The notes under the pieces were generated by a model that worked only from the letters and a program-made list of their open reading frames with translations, ran no database searches and was not told the origin of the DNA. A DNA stretch of 64,000 nucleotides, from NCBI GenBank assembly GCA_016186625.1, contig JACPLG010000003.1, positions 24,744 through 88,743 on the forward strand, given 5' to 3'. The number at the start of each line of letters is the position of its first letter. Position 1 is the first letter of the stretch. Below, one piece after another: positions 26,613 through 34,384 of this stretch. The translations under genes were made by a program, and so were the position numbers. This DNA comes from Candidatus Levyibacteriota bacterium (GTDB lineage Bacteria > Patescibacteria > Microgenomatia > Levybacterales > UBA12049).

Positions 26613-27160
26613 TTTAATTTTTTCTTAATATACTCTATTGCATCATTTGGAGTATCTGCGAAATAGAATAGATCCTCATCCAACGGATGGCCAAGAGATG
26701 ATTCCAAAAAACCTTCGTCTTTCATTTTTTGGAGTTGAATCTTTAAACCATTATAAAAATTGTCAGTATTTAAAAATATAATTGGTTTATTATGGTGTTT
26801 TGTTTTCTTAAGTTCAATAATTTCAGTTATCTCGTCCAGTGTTCCTATCCCGCCAACCAAGGCAATAATCGCGTTTGACCGCTCAAGCATTGCTGCTTTT
26901 CGCTCGCCCAAAGATTTGGCAATAATCATCTCATCTGCGTCCTTTCTTGCCAAATGCTGAAAAACTCCATGAGATACCCCATGCAATTTTCCTCCGCCAT
27001 TCTTCACTTCATCAGCAATTACTTTCATTAGTCCCTCATCCGTTCCTCCCCAGACAAGATGATATTTATTTTTTGCGAGTAATTCTCCAAATTCCGTAGC
27101 AGCCTTTACATACTTTTCATCAACATTTTGTGCAGAGCAAAAAACAGCAATATATTTCAT
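26609..27160 (-). CDS. LOG family protein (TIGR00730 type)
   Basis: A 183-aa Rossmann-like protein of the LOG (lysine decarboxylase-like) family. It has the N-terminal MKYIAVFCSAQN, YHLVWGGTDEGLMKVIADEV, and the family loop VGGIGTLDEITEII in place of PGGxGTxxE. Characterised members are nucleotide 5'-monophosphate phosphoribohydrolases that release the base. I chose the ATG at 27160 because it overlaps the cutA stop as ATGA; the longer frame to 27178 runs inside cutA. Part of the tight cutA-LOG-pyrC-pyrD operon. Confidence 0.88.
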   Translation of the reverse strand: MKYIAVFCSAQNVDEKYVKAATEFGELLAKNKYHLVWGGTDEGLMKVIADEVKNGGGKLHGVSHGVFQHLARKDADEMIIAKSLGERKAAMLERSNAIIALVGGIGTLDEITEIIELKKTKHHNKPIIFLNTDNFYNGLKIQLQKMKDEGFLESSLGHPLDEDLFYFADTPNDAIEYIKKKLK

Positions 27161-27465
27161 AGTTCTTTTTTTGCCCAATTTTCTACATCTTTTGTAGTTT
27201 GATTTACCAGAAGCGACGTTAGAACAAAGGTTTTATAACTATGCAATTTCTTAACCTCACTATTTATTTTTTCAAAATTTTCCGCAACAGAATCCATTAT
27301 TAATAAGATCTCCTCCGAAGATTTGATTTTCTTCTCCCAAAGAAATGATGAAGAGACAGGAAGTTTTTTTGCGCAGACTATTAATTTTTCCTTAAGAAGA
27401 GTATTGGCAATTTTGTCCGCTTCCTTCTCATTTGCACAAGTCAAAAGAAGAACGATCATTTGCAT
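27157..27465 (-). CDS. cutA: CutA1-like divalent ion tolerance protein
   Basis: A 102-aa CutA1 homologue, the usual length. It has the ferredoxin-like pattern IVLLLTCANEKEADKIANTLLKEKLIVCAKKLP and the central SSSFLWEKKIKSSEEILLIM. CutA1 proteins are stable trimers; the copper-tolerance role is debated. It is first in a four-gene operon with ATGA overlaps. A TATAAT box lies 6 nt before the ATG (27472-27477), suggesting a leaderless transcript. Confidence 0.92.
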   Translation of the reverse strand: MQMIVLLLTCANEKEADKIANTLLKEKLIVCAKKLPVSSSFLWEKKIKSSEEILLIMDSVAENFEKINSEVKKLHSYKTFVLTSLLVNQTTKDVENWAKKEL

Positions 27466-27466
27466 G

Positions 27467-27625
27467 CGCCAATTATAACAAAAGTATTTTAGAAAATTTG
27501 TTATAAAGTTTTCTCAGTACAACACTACGCTATAGCATATCATTGTAATTTGATATTTTATGTTTAGATTGATCTAAAACGAGAAAATTAAATCATCACA
27601 AATTTTGCTCGAGCAAAATTTTCGT
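27467..27625. repeat. Duplicated palindrome-plus-promoter module, copy A
   Basis: About 155 bp upstream of cutA that recurs upstream of the nucleotidyltransferase gene (28950-29110). Shared parts, read on the minus strand, are a long palindrome (22 bp at 27600-27621, half-site AAATTTTGCTC), an AT-rich block including AAAACGAGAAAATTAAATC on the plus strand, CTATAGC, and the promoter TATAATTGGCG. The palindrome also follows the HIT gene and could end its transcript. Confidence 0.85.
27472..27477 (-). promoter_or_regulatory. -10 box of the cutA operon, leaderless
   Basis: Minus strand TTGTTATAAT (extended -10) followed by TGGCGC and the cutA ATG, a gap of 6 nt. Confidence 0.7.
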
Positions 27626-27641
27626 GGAGTTAAAGGAGAGT

Positions 27642-28097
27642 TTACCCTCTTATTTTATCTGCAAGCTTTGCTAATTCTTTATCTGGAGCTCTTTTGTAGT
27701 CGTGTGAAGAGATATATCCTTCATATTTTTCAAAATATTTATCTACATTAGATTTAATTTCTTGCCATTTTTTCATATCAGCGGTTCCGTGCATTGGGAA
27801 AAGTTTGGCATGAACATGATCCACTCCAAAACCTTCAAAAATCATTCCAGTTCTACCAACTCCTTCTAATTTATTGTCGAGAAGCCTTCCAACTTTCTGT
27901 GAAGCCAAAACAAGATCAATCAAAACATTTCTAGGTAAATCAAAAGCATAGCTTGCATAATGTTTTTTAGGAATAACAACAGTGAAACCTTTTGTGTTGG
28001 GAAAAATAGAAAGGAAGGCTATATGTTTTTCATCTTCCCAGATTTTATGGGATGGGGCTTCTCCATTTACAATCTTACAAAAAATACAATCTTTCAC
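27642..28097 (-). CDS. HIT family protein (variant triad)
   Basis: A 151-aa histidine-triad protein with DCIFCKIVNGEAPSHKIWED at the N-terminus and the active-site region VDHVHAKLFPMHG. The usual HxHxHxx reads HVHAKLF, so the third triad position is Lys; the middle (nucleophile) His is kept. HIT proteins hydrolyse nucleotide phosphoramidates or related bonds. The frame extends to 28148, but that part is a dispersed repeat (CPERSRR). I set the start at GTG 28097 because TATAAT-TGGCGAG-GTG matches the promoter form of two neighbouring genes. Confidence 0.85.
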   Translation of the reverse strand: MKDCIFCKIVNGEAPSHKIWEDEKHIAFLSIFPNTKGFTVVIPKKHYASYAFDLPRNVLIDLVLASQKVGRLLDNKLEGVGRTGMIFEGFGVDHVHAKLFPMHGTADMKKWQEIKSNVDKYFEKYEGYISSHDYKRAPDKELAKLADKIRG

Positions 28098-28104
28098 CTC
28101 GCCA

Positions 28105-28110
28105 ATTATA
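28105..28110 (-). promoter_or_regulatory. -10 box of the HIT gene, leaderless
   Basis: Minus strand GGCTATAAT followed by TGGCGAG and GTG. The TATAATTGGCG core is identical at cutA and the nucleotidyltransferase gene. A repeat hairpin begins directly upstream at 28111. Confidence 0.65.
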
Positions 28111-28185
28111 GCCCTTCGGCTTCGCTCAGGGCAAGCACCCCACTTCACTTCGGTTTCACTCAGTGTAAACGCCGAGGGCTACGAG
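28111..28185. repeat. Dispersed hairpin repeats (CCCTGAGCGAAGCCGAAGGG type)
   Basis: GCCCTTCGGC and TTCGCTCAGGGC pair as a hairpin at 28111-28132. A second degenerate copy (CACTTCGGTTTCACTCAGTG) and CGCCGAGGGC follow. The repeats fill the spacer between the nucleotidyltransferase and HIT genes. Confidence 0.7.
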
Positions 28186-28201
28186 GGGCAGGGGAAGAAA
28201 A

Positions 28202-28948
28202 TTATTCGAAGAGCGGATGTCCTGGAAGAATTATCCTATCCCCTGTTTTTAGTTGATTTTTAATCCTAGTATAAGCCGATTGGTTGAGAAATCTAAGACT
28301 CTTGTAAATCATCTCTTGATCAATAGTCTTTCCATTTCTTACATCCATAGCATGATTAATAACTATTGATCCATTAACATCAAGGAATTTTAATTTTTTA
28401 GACTCCACGTATATATCTTTATGAGTTAGCGGGAATTTACCAGACTCCAGTATCACCAAAGCTCTTGCGGCAAATAAAACAGCTTTTGAAAACTGTATGG
28501 ATGCTGTGACTAAATCATTTTTTCTGGCGGAAAGTAAAGCGCCAAGTGCGTAGGATGTTTCAAAGATAATTACTTCAATTAAATCAGATAGTTTAATTTG
28601 AGGAGACTTTAGCTTTCGTATAATATTTTCTCCTGCAATTGTAATTGATTCTTCAACCAATTCTTTTAAATAAACTGCCTTAGGAAAAGGAGTATCAATT
28701 ATGTACCGCTCAATTTCTTCCAAAACAAACGAGTAAATATTAATATTTGGATTGTTGTGAAGTTGGGCTAGCTTAATACGCTCCCATCTCTTAGTTTTAC
28801 TAAAAATAACTCCGACTTCATAATCACTGTCCTCTTTAAAATCATCTCTGGCTCTAGATCCATAAACAAAAATTGAAACAGGCTTAGCTTCTTTCTCAAT
28901 TTTATCAATTACAGAAAGTATATCTTTTGGAAAATCTGTTTTTTTCAT
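28202..28948 (-). CDS. Nucleotidyltransferase (MNT-like) fused to a HEPN-like helical domain
   Basis: A 248-aa protein. Residues 1-110 carry the Pol-beta/MNT-type active site FVYGSRARDDFKEDSDYEVGV (GS motif plus the two metal-binding acids). The C-terminal 130 residues are helical (SYALGALLSARKNDLVTASIQF) and resemble HEPN or KNTase C-terminal domains. Small MNT-HEPN pairs often act as toxin-antitoxin modules, and some fused forms modify antibiotics or proteins. No RxxxxH HEPN ribonuclease motif is obvious, so a toxin role is not shown. Start ATG 28948 is set by the TATAAT 6 nt upstream. Confidence 0.75.
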   Translation of the reverse strand: MKKTDFPKDILSVIDKIEKEAKPVSIFVYGSRARDDFKEDSDYEVGVIFSKTKRWERIKLAQLHNNPNINIYSFVLEEIERYIIDTPFPKAVYLKELVEESITIAGENIIRKLKSPQIKLSDLIEVIIFETSYALGALLSARKNDLVTASIQFSKAVLFAARALVILESGKFPLTHKDIYVESKKLKFLDVNGSIVINHAMDVRNGKTIDQEMIYKSLRFLNQSAYTRIKNQLKTGDRIILPGHPLFE

Positions 28949-28949
28949 T

Positions 28950-29110
28950 CGCCAATTATAGCAGAAGTGCTTGAAACATTTGTCTTGGGAGACTTTCTCT
29001 TGGTACAAGCCTACGCTATAGCGTATCATTGTAATTTTATATTTTATGTTCAGGTGGTCTAAAACGAGAAAATTAAATCATCACAAATTTTGCTCGAGCA
29101 AAATTTGCGT
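28950..29110. repeat. Duplicated palindrome-plus-promoter module, copy B
   Basis: Second copy of the module at 27467-27625, again directly upstream of a minus-strand gene. The palindrome here is a perfect 24 bp (29084-29107, half-site CAAATTTTGCTC). CTACGCTATAGCGTA is also near-palindromic. From palindrome to start codon the distance is 136 nt here and 135 nt in copy A. Confidence 0.85.
28955..28960 (-). promoter_or_regulatory. -10 box of the nucleotidyltransferase gene, leaderless
   Basis: Minus strand CTGCTATAAT (extended -10), TGGCGA, ATG; gap 6 nt. Confidence 0.7.
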
Positions 29111-29201
29111 GGAGGGAGAATAGATTTATTAAATACTTCAATACTTTAAAGTAATGAAGTATTCCATTTATAAGTTCCTTTTTTGTGGAATGGTTAAGCG
29201 G

Positions 29202-29207
29202 TATAAT
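29202..29207 (+). promoter_or_regulatory. -10 box before a 31-aa ORF
   Basis: CGGTATAAT, then ATAGGT, then ATG at 29214; the same 6-nt gap as at other genes of the window. Confidence 0.45.
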
Positions 29208-29213
29208 ATAGGT

Positions 29214-29309
29214 ATGGATTTACTAAAACCAATTAAAGTCGATGGTGTGCACCCCAGGTTTACACCCCGGGGGTGGATTTTCCTTTACACCCTAGGATTG
29301 ATAATATAG
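29214..29309 (+). CDS. Possible small membrane peptide (31 aa)
   Basis: A 31-codon frame with a TATAAT box 6 nt before its ATG. The N-terminal half is polar (KPIKVDGVHPRFTPRG) and the C-terminal half is a short hydrophobic helix (WIFLYTLGLII). The context is otherwise non-coding (29111-29402). It is followed at about 50 nt by a perfect hairpin. No homologue recognised; it could be chance or the remnant of a longer gene. Confidence 0.35.
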   Translation: MDLLKPIKVDGVHPRFTPRGWIFLYTLGLII

Positions 29310-29361
29310 AAAGAATTAGAACCAGCCTTTTCTTTTCGCCCTCAAACTTTCTGAATCTTCC

Positions 29362-29386
29362 TTCCCACTTGGAATGTGGGAAGGTA
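29362..29386. terminator. Perfect 9-bp hairpin (bidirectional terminator candidate)
   Basis: CCTTCCCAC, 7-nt loop, GTGGGAAGG. On the plus strand it is followed by TAGTTTTGAG. It lies downstream of the 31-aa ORF and, on the other strand, just after the J-domain gene. Confidence 0.55.
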
Positions 29387-29402
29387 GTTTTGAGTACTAG
29401 TA

Positions 29403-30290
29403 CTAGAACCAGCTGCGTTTTTTAGAGTTATCAAACTCGCGAAGCAATTCTTTTTGGCGGGAGGAAAGATTTTTAGGAACTGTAACTTTTATTTGGACAT
29501 AGTGATCTCCTTTGCCAGTTCCGCGAACATGAGAAATTCCTTTTTGGCTCAATCGAATAACTGTATTTGGCTGTGTCCCTCCCGGTATCCTAAGTTTTAC
29601 TTCCCCCTCAACTGTTTCAACATTAATCTCAGTCCCCAAGGCAGCCTGGGCAAAACTAATTTCCTCTTCTGTAACAACATCGTATCCTTCTCTTCTAAAC
29701 TTAGAATGGGGACGAACTTCAATAAGAACATCATAATCTCCAAAACGGACACGCGAACCATTATCAACTCCGGGTGGAATTTTTACAGTTTGGTTTTTAC
29801 CTTCAACAGAAATTCTCTTCGTCACCCCTTTTACAGCTTCCATAAAATCGATTTGCAAAGAGTAGACAGGGCGTCTTTGTGCCCGGCCAAAAGGTGAAGC
29901 GCCGCCAAAGAATTGTTCGAATATTTCAAACGGGTCTGAAAACCCGCCAAAGTCAAACCCGCCGCCGTTACCCGATGTTGTGTAAGTGTATGTAAACGGC
30001 CCGTATTGACCTGTTTGCGTTCCACCAAAAGGACCACCAGCTCCAAAAGGTCCTTGACCTGCTCCTTGTTCAAATGCGGCGTGACCAAACTGATCATAGG
30101 CTTGTCTTTTTTGCGGATCCGACAAAACCTCATAGGCTTTTGTTACCTCTTTAAATTTTTCCTCCGAGGCTTTATCCCCTTTATTCCTGTCAGGATGATG
30201 CTGCAGGGCAAGCTTACGATATGCTTTTTTTATTTCAACATCCGTTGCGCTTTTTGTAATTCCTAAAACTTGATAATAATCTTTGTTCAT
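29403..30290 (-). CDS. DnaJ/CbpA-type J-domain co-chaperone without zinc finger
   Basis: A 295-aa protein: J domain (about 1-68, HPD in LQHHPDRNKG), a long Gly/Phe-rich region (about 70-130), then two C-terminal beta-domains. No CxxCxGxG repeats are present, so it is class B (CbpA-like) rather than true DnaJ. It would stimulate the DnaK ATPase and deliver clients. The gene is separated from hrcA-grpE-dnaK by glmS. Start ATG 30290. Confidence 0.93.
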   Translation of the reverse strand: MNKDYYQVLGITKSATDVEIKKAYRKLALQHHPDRNKGDKASEEKFKEVTKAYEVLSDPQKRQAYDQFGHAAFEQGAGQGPFGAGGPFGGTQTGQYGPFTYTYTTSGNGGGFDFGGFSDPFEIFEQFFGGASPFGRAQRRPVYSLQIDFMEAVKGVTKRISVEGKNQTVKIPPGVDNGSRVRFGDYDVLIEVRPHSKFRREGYDVVTEEEISFAQAALGTEINVETVEGEVKLRIPGGTQPNTVIRLSQKGISHVRGTGKGDHYVQIKVTVPKNLSSRQKELLREFDNSKKRSWF

Positions 30291-30330
30291 AAATTAGTTA
30301 TTAGATACTAGTTAATAGATATTAGTCTCA
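30291..30330. repeat. Low-complexity TTATTAGATACTAG array
   Basis: ACTAG/ATTAG words in tandem upstream of the J-domain gene, like those near 14069 and 14640. Confidence 0.5.
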
Positions 30331-30359
30331 CCGCTAATTATATAATACTTGCGCGGGAA

Positions 30360-30410
30360 GCTGGTGAAATTTTCGCAGGACGACAAGCGAATTGCGTGTC
30401 CAAGAAAATT
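30360..30410. other. Inverted repeat downstream of glmS
   Basis: AAATTTTC and GAAAATTT flank an inner pair GGAC/GTCC, giving an imperfect hairpin between glmS and the J-domain gene. There is no clear T-tract, so a terminator role is only possible. A TATAAT on the minus strand at about 30339-30344 may be the J-gene -10 box. Confidence 0.4.
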
Positions 30411-30433
30411 TTACTAGCGACCTCAGCGCTTTC

Positions 30434-32239
30434 TCATTTCACAGTGACGCTTTTTGCTAAATTTCTTGGTTTATCCGGATCTTTAATACCACGAGAAAGT
30501 GCCAGATAATAAGCAAATAGCTGCGAAATTACGACTTGCGGAATAATTGTTGCTTCTGTAATATCGCGTGTTTGTAAAAATCTGTCAAACACATCACTTT
30601 TTCGCGGTCCAATGCCAATAATAAATCCTCCCCGTGCCTTAACTTCTTGCGCATTTGAAATAATATCGTCAAACGTCTCGTCATTTGGCGCAATAATGAA
30701 AACCGGGGTACCTTTTTCAATAAGAGCAATTACCCCATGTTTTAATTCTCCACCCGCAAAGCCTTCAGCGTGAACATATGTAGTTTCTTTTATTTTTAAA
30801 GTCGCCTCAAGAGCTGTAGCATAAGACAGCCCGCGGCCTAGTATATAAATATGTTCTTTATTTTTAAACTCCAAGGCAAGCTTTTTGATATTTTTTGTGT
30901 AATCTTCTTTAAGAATTTCCTCAACGTTTTTTGCTGCGGATAATAATAAGTTTTTGGCTTCTTTTTGTTTTTTAACCAGTGTATATGCTGTTAGAAAAAG
31001 AACAGATATCATTGCGGTAAAGCTTTTTGTCCCAATAACTGCCTTTTCTGAACCTGCTCCTAACAACACTTTAAAATCTGATTGTCTATATAGTGTAGAA
31101 CCTAACACATTTACCAAAGACGCTACCTTAGATCCTTTTTGTTTTGCTCTATTAACAGGTTCAACAATATCAATTGTTTCTCCACTTTGGGAAATAGGAA
31201 TTACTAAGCTTTTTGGAGTTAAATAATTCTCAAGGTAATTAAACTCAGAACCAATTGAAAAATTTACGTGTCTTTTAGCAATACTTGAAAAAAGATAGGT
31301 ACCAAAAAGCCCAGCGTAAGAGGCAGTTCCACAGCCTAATAAAAATGTACCATATGATTCTTTTATAAGTTTCGCAAGCTTCTTTGTTTGATCGCTGTAA
31401 TTTAATGCGATATTACTGATAACCTGAGGTTGTTCATGGATTTCTTTTAACAAAAAATGCTCAAATCTACCTTTGATTGCGTCTTCAAACTTCCAGTCTA
31501 AAGTATTTACCGCTGGCTCAAGCTCTTCACCTTCTGGCAATTTTGTGAGTCTCAACTTTTTACCCAACATTACCATCTGATTGTCCTCGAGAAATACTAT
31601 TTTATTCGTATGCTTTAGTATTCCTATAGCATCAGATGCAACATAAAATTCATTTTCTGAAACGCCAATTATTAAAGGGGAACCAGTTTTTGCAGCAGCA
31701 ATTTCATTTGTATCAGCGTTTATTGCAACAATCGCATTGAGTCCTTTGATTTGGTTAAACGCCAACCTAAACGCCTCAGTAAATCCTTTGCCTTGCAAGG
31801 TCTCACCTTTTGAGGCTAAATATTCCTCGATGAGGTGTGGAAATACTTCAGTATCGGTCTCGGAGAGAAAACTGTGTCCTTTTTTTAATAAAACTTCTTT
31901 TAACTCCTGATAATTCTCGATTATTCCGTTATGAACTACTGCAATATTTTTGGTGCAGTCCAAATGAGGGTGAGAATTTTCTTGCGTTACTCCTCCATGC
32001 GTTGCCCAGCGGGTATGACCGATTCCGAGGGCGCTTTGGGGTAAGTCAACTTTCGCATCCCCAATCTTCCCAACATGCTTTTCAACGGCTAAGAAACTTT
32101 TGACTTTTGCATTTTGACTTTTGACTTTCGTTGCTATTCCCCAGGAATCATAACCGCGATACTCCAAAAGACGAAGTCCTTCAAGAATCATTCCTGCTGC
32201 ATTTGTCTTTTTCCCAACGTAACCAAAAATCCCACACAT
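30434..32239 (-). CDS. glmS: Glutamine-fructose-6-phosphate aminotransferase (isomerizing)
   Basis: A 601-aa GlmS. The start is set at ATG 32239 because maturation exposes Cys1 (MCGIFGYVG) as the glutaminase nucleophile; the longer frame adds six residues before it. The glutaminase domain is followed by two SIS domains (GCGTASYAGLF, SQSGETIDIV) and the C-terminal NLAKSVTV. It makes glucosamine-6-phosphate for wall and glycan precursors. The segment KVKSQNAKVKSF at about 32095-32132 is a repeat insert in the glutaminase domain. No glmS ribozyme is seen in the short leader. Confidence 0.96.
   Translation of the reverse strand: MCGIFGYVGKKTNAAGMILEGLRLLEYRGYDSWGIATKVKSQNAKVKSFLAVEKHVGKIGDAKVDLPQSALGIGHTRWATHGGVTQENSHPHLDCTKNIAVVHNGIIENYQELKEVLLKKGHSFLSETDTEVFPHLIEEYLASKGETLQGKGFTEAFRLAFNQIKGLNAIVAINADTNEIAAAKTGSPLIIGVSENEFYVASDAIGILKHTNKIVFLEDNQMVMLGKKLRLTKLPEGEELEPAVNTLDWKFEDAIKGRFEHFLLKEIHEQPQVISNIALNYSDQTKKLAKLIKESYGTFLLGCGTASYAGLFGTYLFSSIAKRHVNFSIGSEFNYLENYLTPKSLVIPISQSGETIDIVEPVNRAKQKGSKVASLVNVLGSTLYRQSDFKVLLGAGSEKAVIGTKSFTAMISVLFLTAYTLVKKQKEAKNLLLSAAKNVEEILKEDYTKNIKKLALEFKNKEHIYILGRGLSYATALEATLKIKETTYVHAEGFAGGELKHGVIALIEKGTPVFIIAPNDETFDDIISNAQEVKARGGFIIGIGPRKSDVFDRFLQTRDITEATIIPQVVISQLFAYYLALSRGIKDPDKPRNLAKSVTVK
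32095..32132. repeat. AAAAGTCAAAATGC-type repeat read in frame in glmS
   Basis: The words GACTTTTG, CATTTTGACTTTTGAC repeat on the plus strand and encode KVKSQNAKVKS on the minus strand. Usual GlmS proteins have only a short loop here. Confidence 0.65.
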
Positions 32240-32282
32240 AAAACTAGCTACTAGCAACTAGCCATTAGCTACTAGTTTCGAC

Positions 32283-32288
32283 ATTATA
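32283..32288 (-). promoter_or_regulatory. -10 box of glmS
   Basis: TATAAT on the minus strand, about 45 nt before the glmS start, directly after the T-tract of the dnaK terminator. The leader between contains the CTAGTAGCTA low-complexity array (about 32240-32280). Confidence 0.4.
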
Positions 32289-32292
32289 TAAT

Positions 32293-32312
32293 AAAAACCG
32301 CTCCCCGCGGTC
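32293..32312 (-). terminator. Rho-independent terminator of the dnaK operon
   Basis: Minus strand: ACCGC, loop GGGGA, GCGGT followed by TTTTTATT, about 30 nt after the dnaK stop. Confidence 0.75.
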
Positions 32313-32342
32313 ATTTTTTAGATTTTATCTTTAATTTTTTAT

Positions 32343-34286
32343 TTAGTTAACGACTTCGCCTTCAACAGGTTTATCCTCCGAAGCTTTAGCAGAGGAGGAC
32401 TCATCCTTTTTTTCCTCCGAACTCGAACCGTCTCCGCTTGAAGCCGTTTGCCCATCCCCAGTTGTTTGTTGGGTGCTGTCTGTTGGCTGTTGTCCTTGGC
32501 TATACATTTGCTGACCTACTTTTTGAAGACTGTCTGATAAATCTTTGGTTTTGGTCTCAATTTCTTCCTTTGCTCCAGTTATTAGACTATCTTTCAGCGC
32601 TTTTATTTTATCTTCAACCTCTTTTTTATCTTCTTCCGCTACTTTGTCGCCTGCATCTTTAAGAGTTTTCTCTGCTGTAAAAATCAGCGAATCTGCCTGG
32701 TTTCTGGTCTCAGCCGAAGTTCTTGCCTCCTCGTCTTCTTTAGCATGAGCCTCGGCGTCTTTGGTCATCTTCTCGATTTCTTCGTCCGTTAAACCAGTTG
32801 AGCCGGTGATTTTTATGCTTTGTTCTTTTCCAGTTGCTTTATCCGCTGCTTTTACATTTAAAATTCCATTGGCATCTATATCAAAAGTTACTTCAACTTG
32901 AGGAACGCCCCGGGGTGCAGGAGGAATTCCGTCCAAAATAAAGCGGCCAAGCGATTTATTATCCGCTGCCATTGCGCGCTCTCCCTGCAAAACATTAATT
33001 TCCACTTGCGTCTGATTATCTGCAGCCGTTGAAAAAACCTGAGATTTTGAAGTTGGAATTGTGGTATTTTTGGTAATTAGAGGTGTTGAGACTCCACCTA
33101 AGGTTTCTATTCCCAAAGTCAGAGGTGTTACATCCAAAAGAAGTACATCTTTTACTTCTCCGCCCAAAACTCCAGCTTGAACAGCAGCTCCAACTGCTAC
33201 AACTTCATCAGGATTAACGCTCTTATTAGGCTCTTTGCCAAAGAATTTGGTTACTGTTTCAACTATTTTTGGCATTCTGGTCATTCCCCCAACCAGAACC
33301 ACCTCATCAATATCTCCCACTTTTATTTTTGCATCTTTAAGTGCCGTCTCAACCGGTTTTAGGGTTTTTTGAATAAGAGGATCAACTATTTGCTCCAGTT
33401 TTGAACGGGATAGATTCATTGTCAAGTGTAGTGGACCGGATGCTCCCTGGGTTATAAATGGCTGGTTAATCTGGGCTTCTTGTGAGCTTGATAATTCTAT
33501 CTTTGCTTTCTCCGCCGATTCTCTAAGTCTTTGAAGTGCTTGTGGATCTTTCCGCAAATCTACCTGATTTTCTTTTTGGAACTCCTCAGCAATGTAATCA
33601 ATTATTGCCTGATCAAAATCGTCCCCTCCCAAATGTGTGTCTCCATTTGTGGATTTAACTTCATAAACCCCTTCTCCAAGTTCCAATATTGAAATGTCAA
33701 AAGTACCACCGCCAAGATCATATACGGCAATTGTATGAGCATTCTTTTTGTCTAGACCATATGCAAGCGCCGCAGCTGTGGGTTCGTTAATAATTCGCAA
33801 AACTTCAAGACCTGCAATTTCTCCAGCTTGTTTTGTGGCTTGACGCTGTGAATCATCAAAATACGCCGGGACTGTAATGACTGCTTGGGTAACTTTTGAT
33901 CCAAGGTAAGCTTCTGCGTCAGCTTTAATTTTTTGTAAAATTTTGGCTGAGATTTCCTGAGGAGTAAATGTCCTTCCTTCAACTTCCACGTCAGCCATTC
34001 CATCCCTGCCAGCCTTAATGGTGTAAGGAAGCCATTTGATATCAAACGCAACTGTTGAATCTTTAAACTTTCTTCCCATCAACCTTTTTATTGAAAAGAT
34101 TGTAGTTCTTGGTTTTAGAACAAGCTGGCGTTTGGCCACATCGCCCACTACATGACTAATCGGATCAACCACTGATGGAATAACATTGCGGCCCTCCCGG
34201 GAGTGGATGACCTTAGGAGATCCTCCTTCCATAACCGCAACCGCTGAATTTGTTGTACCAAGGTCTATTCCTATAATCTTTGCCAT
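32343..34286 (-). CDS. dnaK: Chaperone protein DnaK (Hsp70)
   Basis: A 647-aa Hsp70. The ATPase domain starts IIGIDLGTTNSAVAVMEGG, with IINEPTAAALAYGLDK and VYDLGGGTFDISIL. The substrate domain includes the linker VLLLDVTPLTLGIETLGG, and the helical lid ends in a Gln/Ser/Glu-rich tail. Near the C-terminus the repeat-derived stretch SSAKASEDKP (32374-32400) extends the tail. It follows grpE and hrcA on the same strand. A terminator follows at 32293-32312. Confidence 0.98.
   Translation of the reverse strand: MAKIIGIDLGTTNSAVAVMEGGSPKVIHSREGRNVIPSVVDPISHVVGDVAKRQLVLKPRTTIFSIKRLMGRKFKDSTVAFDIKWLPYTIKAGRDGMADVEVEGRTFTPQEISAKILQKIKADAEAYLGSKVTQAVITVPAYFDDSQRQATKQAGEIAGLEVLRIINEPTAAALAYGLDKKNAHTIAVYDLGGGTFDISILELGEGVYEVKSTNGDTHLGGDDFDQAIIDYIAEEFQKENQVDLRKDPQALQRLRESAEKAKIELSSSQEAQINQPFITQGASGPLHLTMNLSRSKLEQIVDPLIQKTLKPVETALKDAKIKVGDIDEVVLVGGMTRMPKIVETVTKFFGKEPNKSVNPDEVVAVGAAVQAGVLGGEVKDVLLLDVTPLTLGIETLGGVSTPLITKNTTIPTSKSQVFSTAADNQTQVEINVLQGERAMAADNKSLGRFILDGIPPAPRGVPQVEVTFDIDANGILNVKAADKATGKEQSIKITGSTGLTDEEIEKMTKDAEAHAKEDEEARTSAETRNQADSLIFTAEKTLKDAGDKVAEEDKKEVEDKIKALKDSLITGAKEEIETKTKDLSDSLQKVGQQMYSQGQQPTDSTQQTTGDGQTASSGDGSSSEEKKDESSSAKASEDKPVEGEVVN
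32374..32400. repeat. Inverted repeat read in frame as AKASEDK in dnaK
   Basis: TCCTCC and GGAGGA flank GAAGCTTTAGCAGA. The element lies in the disordered DnaK tail, where an insert would be harmless. Confidence 0.6.
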
Positions 34287-34384
34287 AATACTTTAATTTT
34301 CAATTATTAATTTCTAATTTTCAATCAATTATCAATGCTTAAATGTTTCATTGAAAATTCATTGTAAACTGAAATTGCAAATTG

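Noticed and set aside
28202..28948. MNT-HEPN toxin-antitoxin system
   Set aside because: Only one gene is present, and the ribonuclease motif RxxxxH is not evident in the helical domain; kept as a nucleotidyltransferase with HEPN-like tail.
27467..29110. Composite transposon bounded by the two duplicated modules
   Set aside because: The modules are direct copies in the same orientation, but no transposase lies between them (only HIT and nucleotidyltransferase genes) and no target-site duplication was visible.
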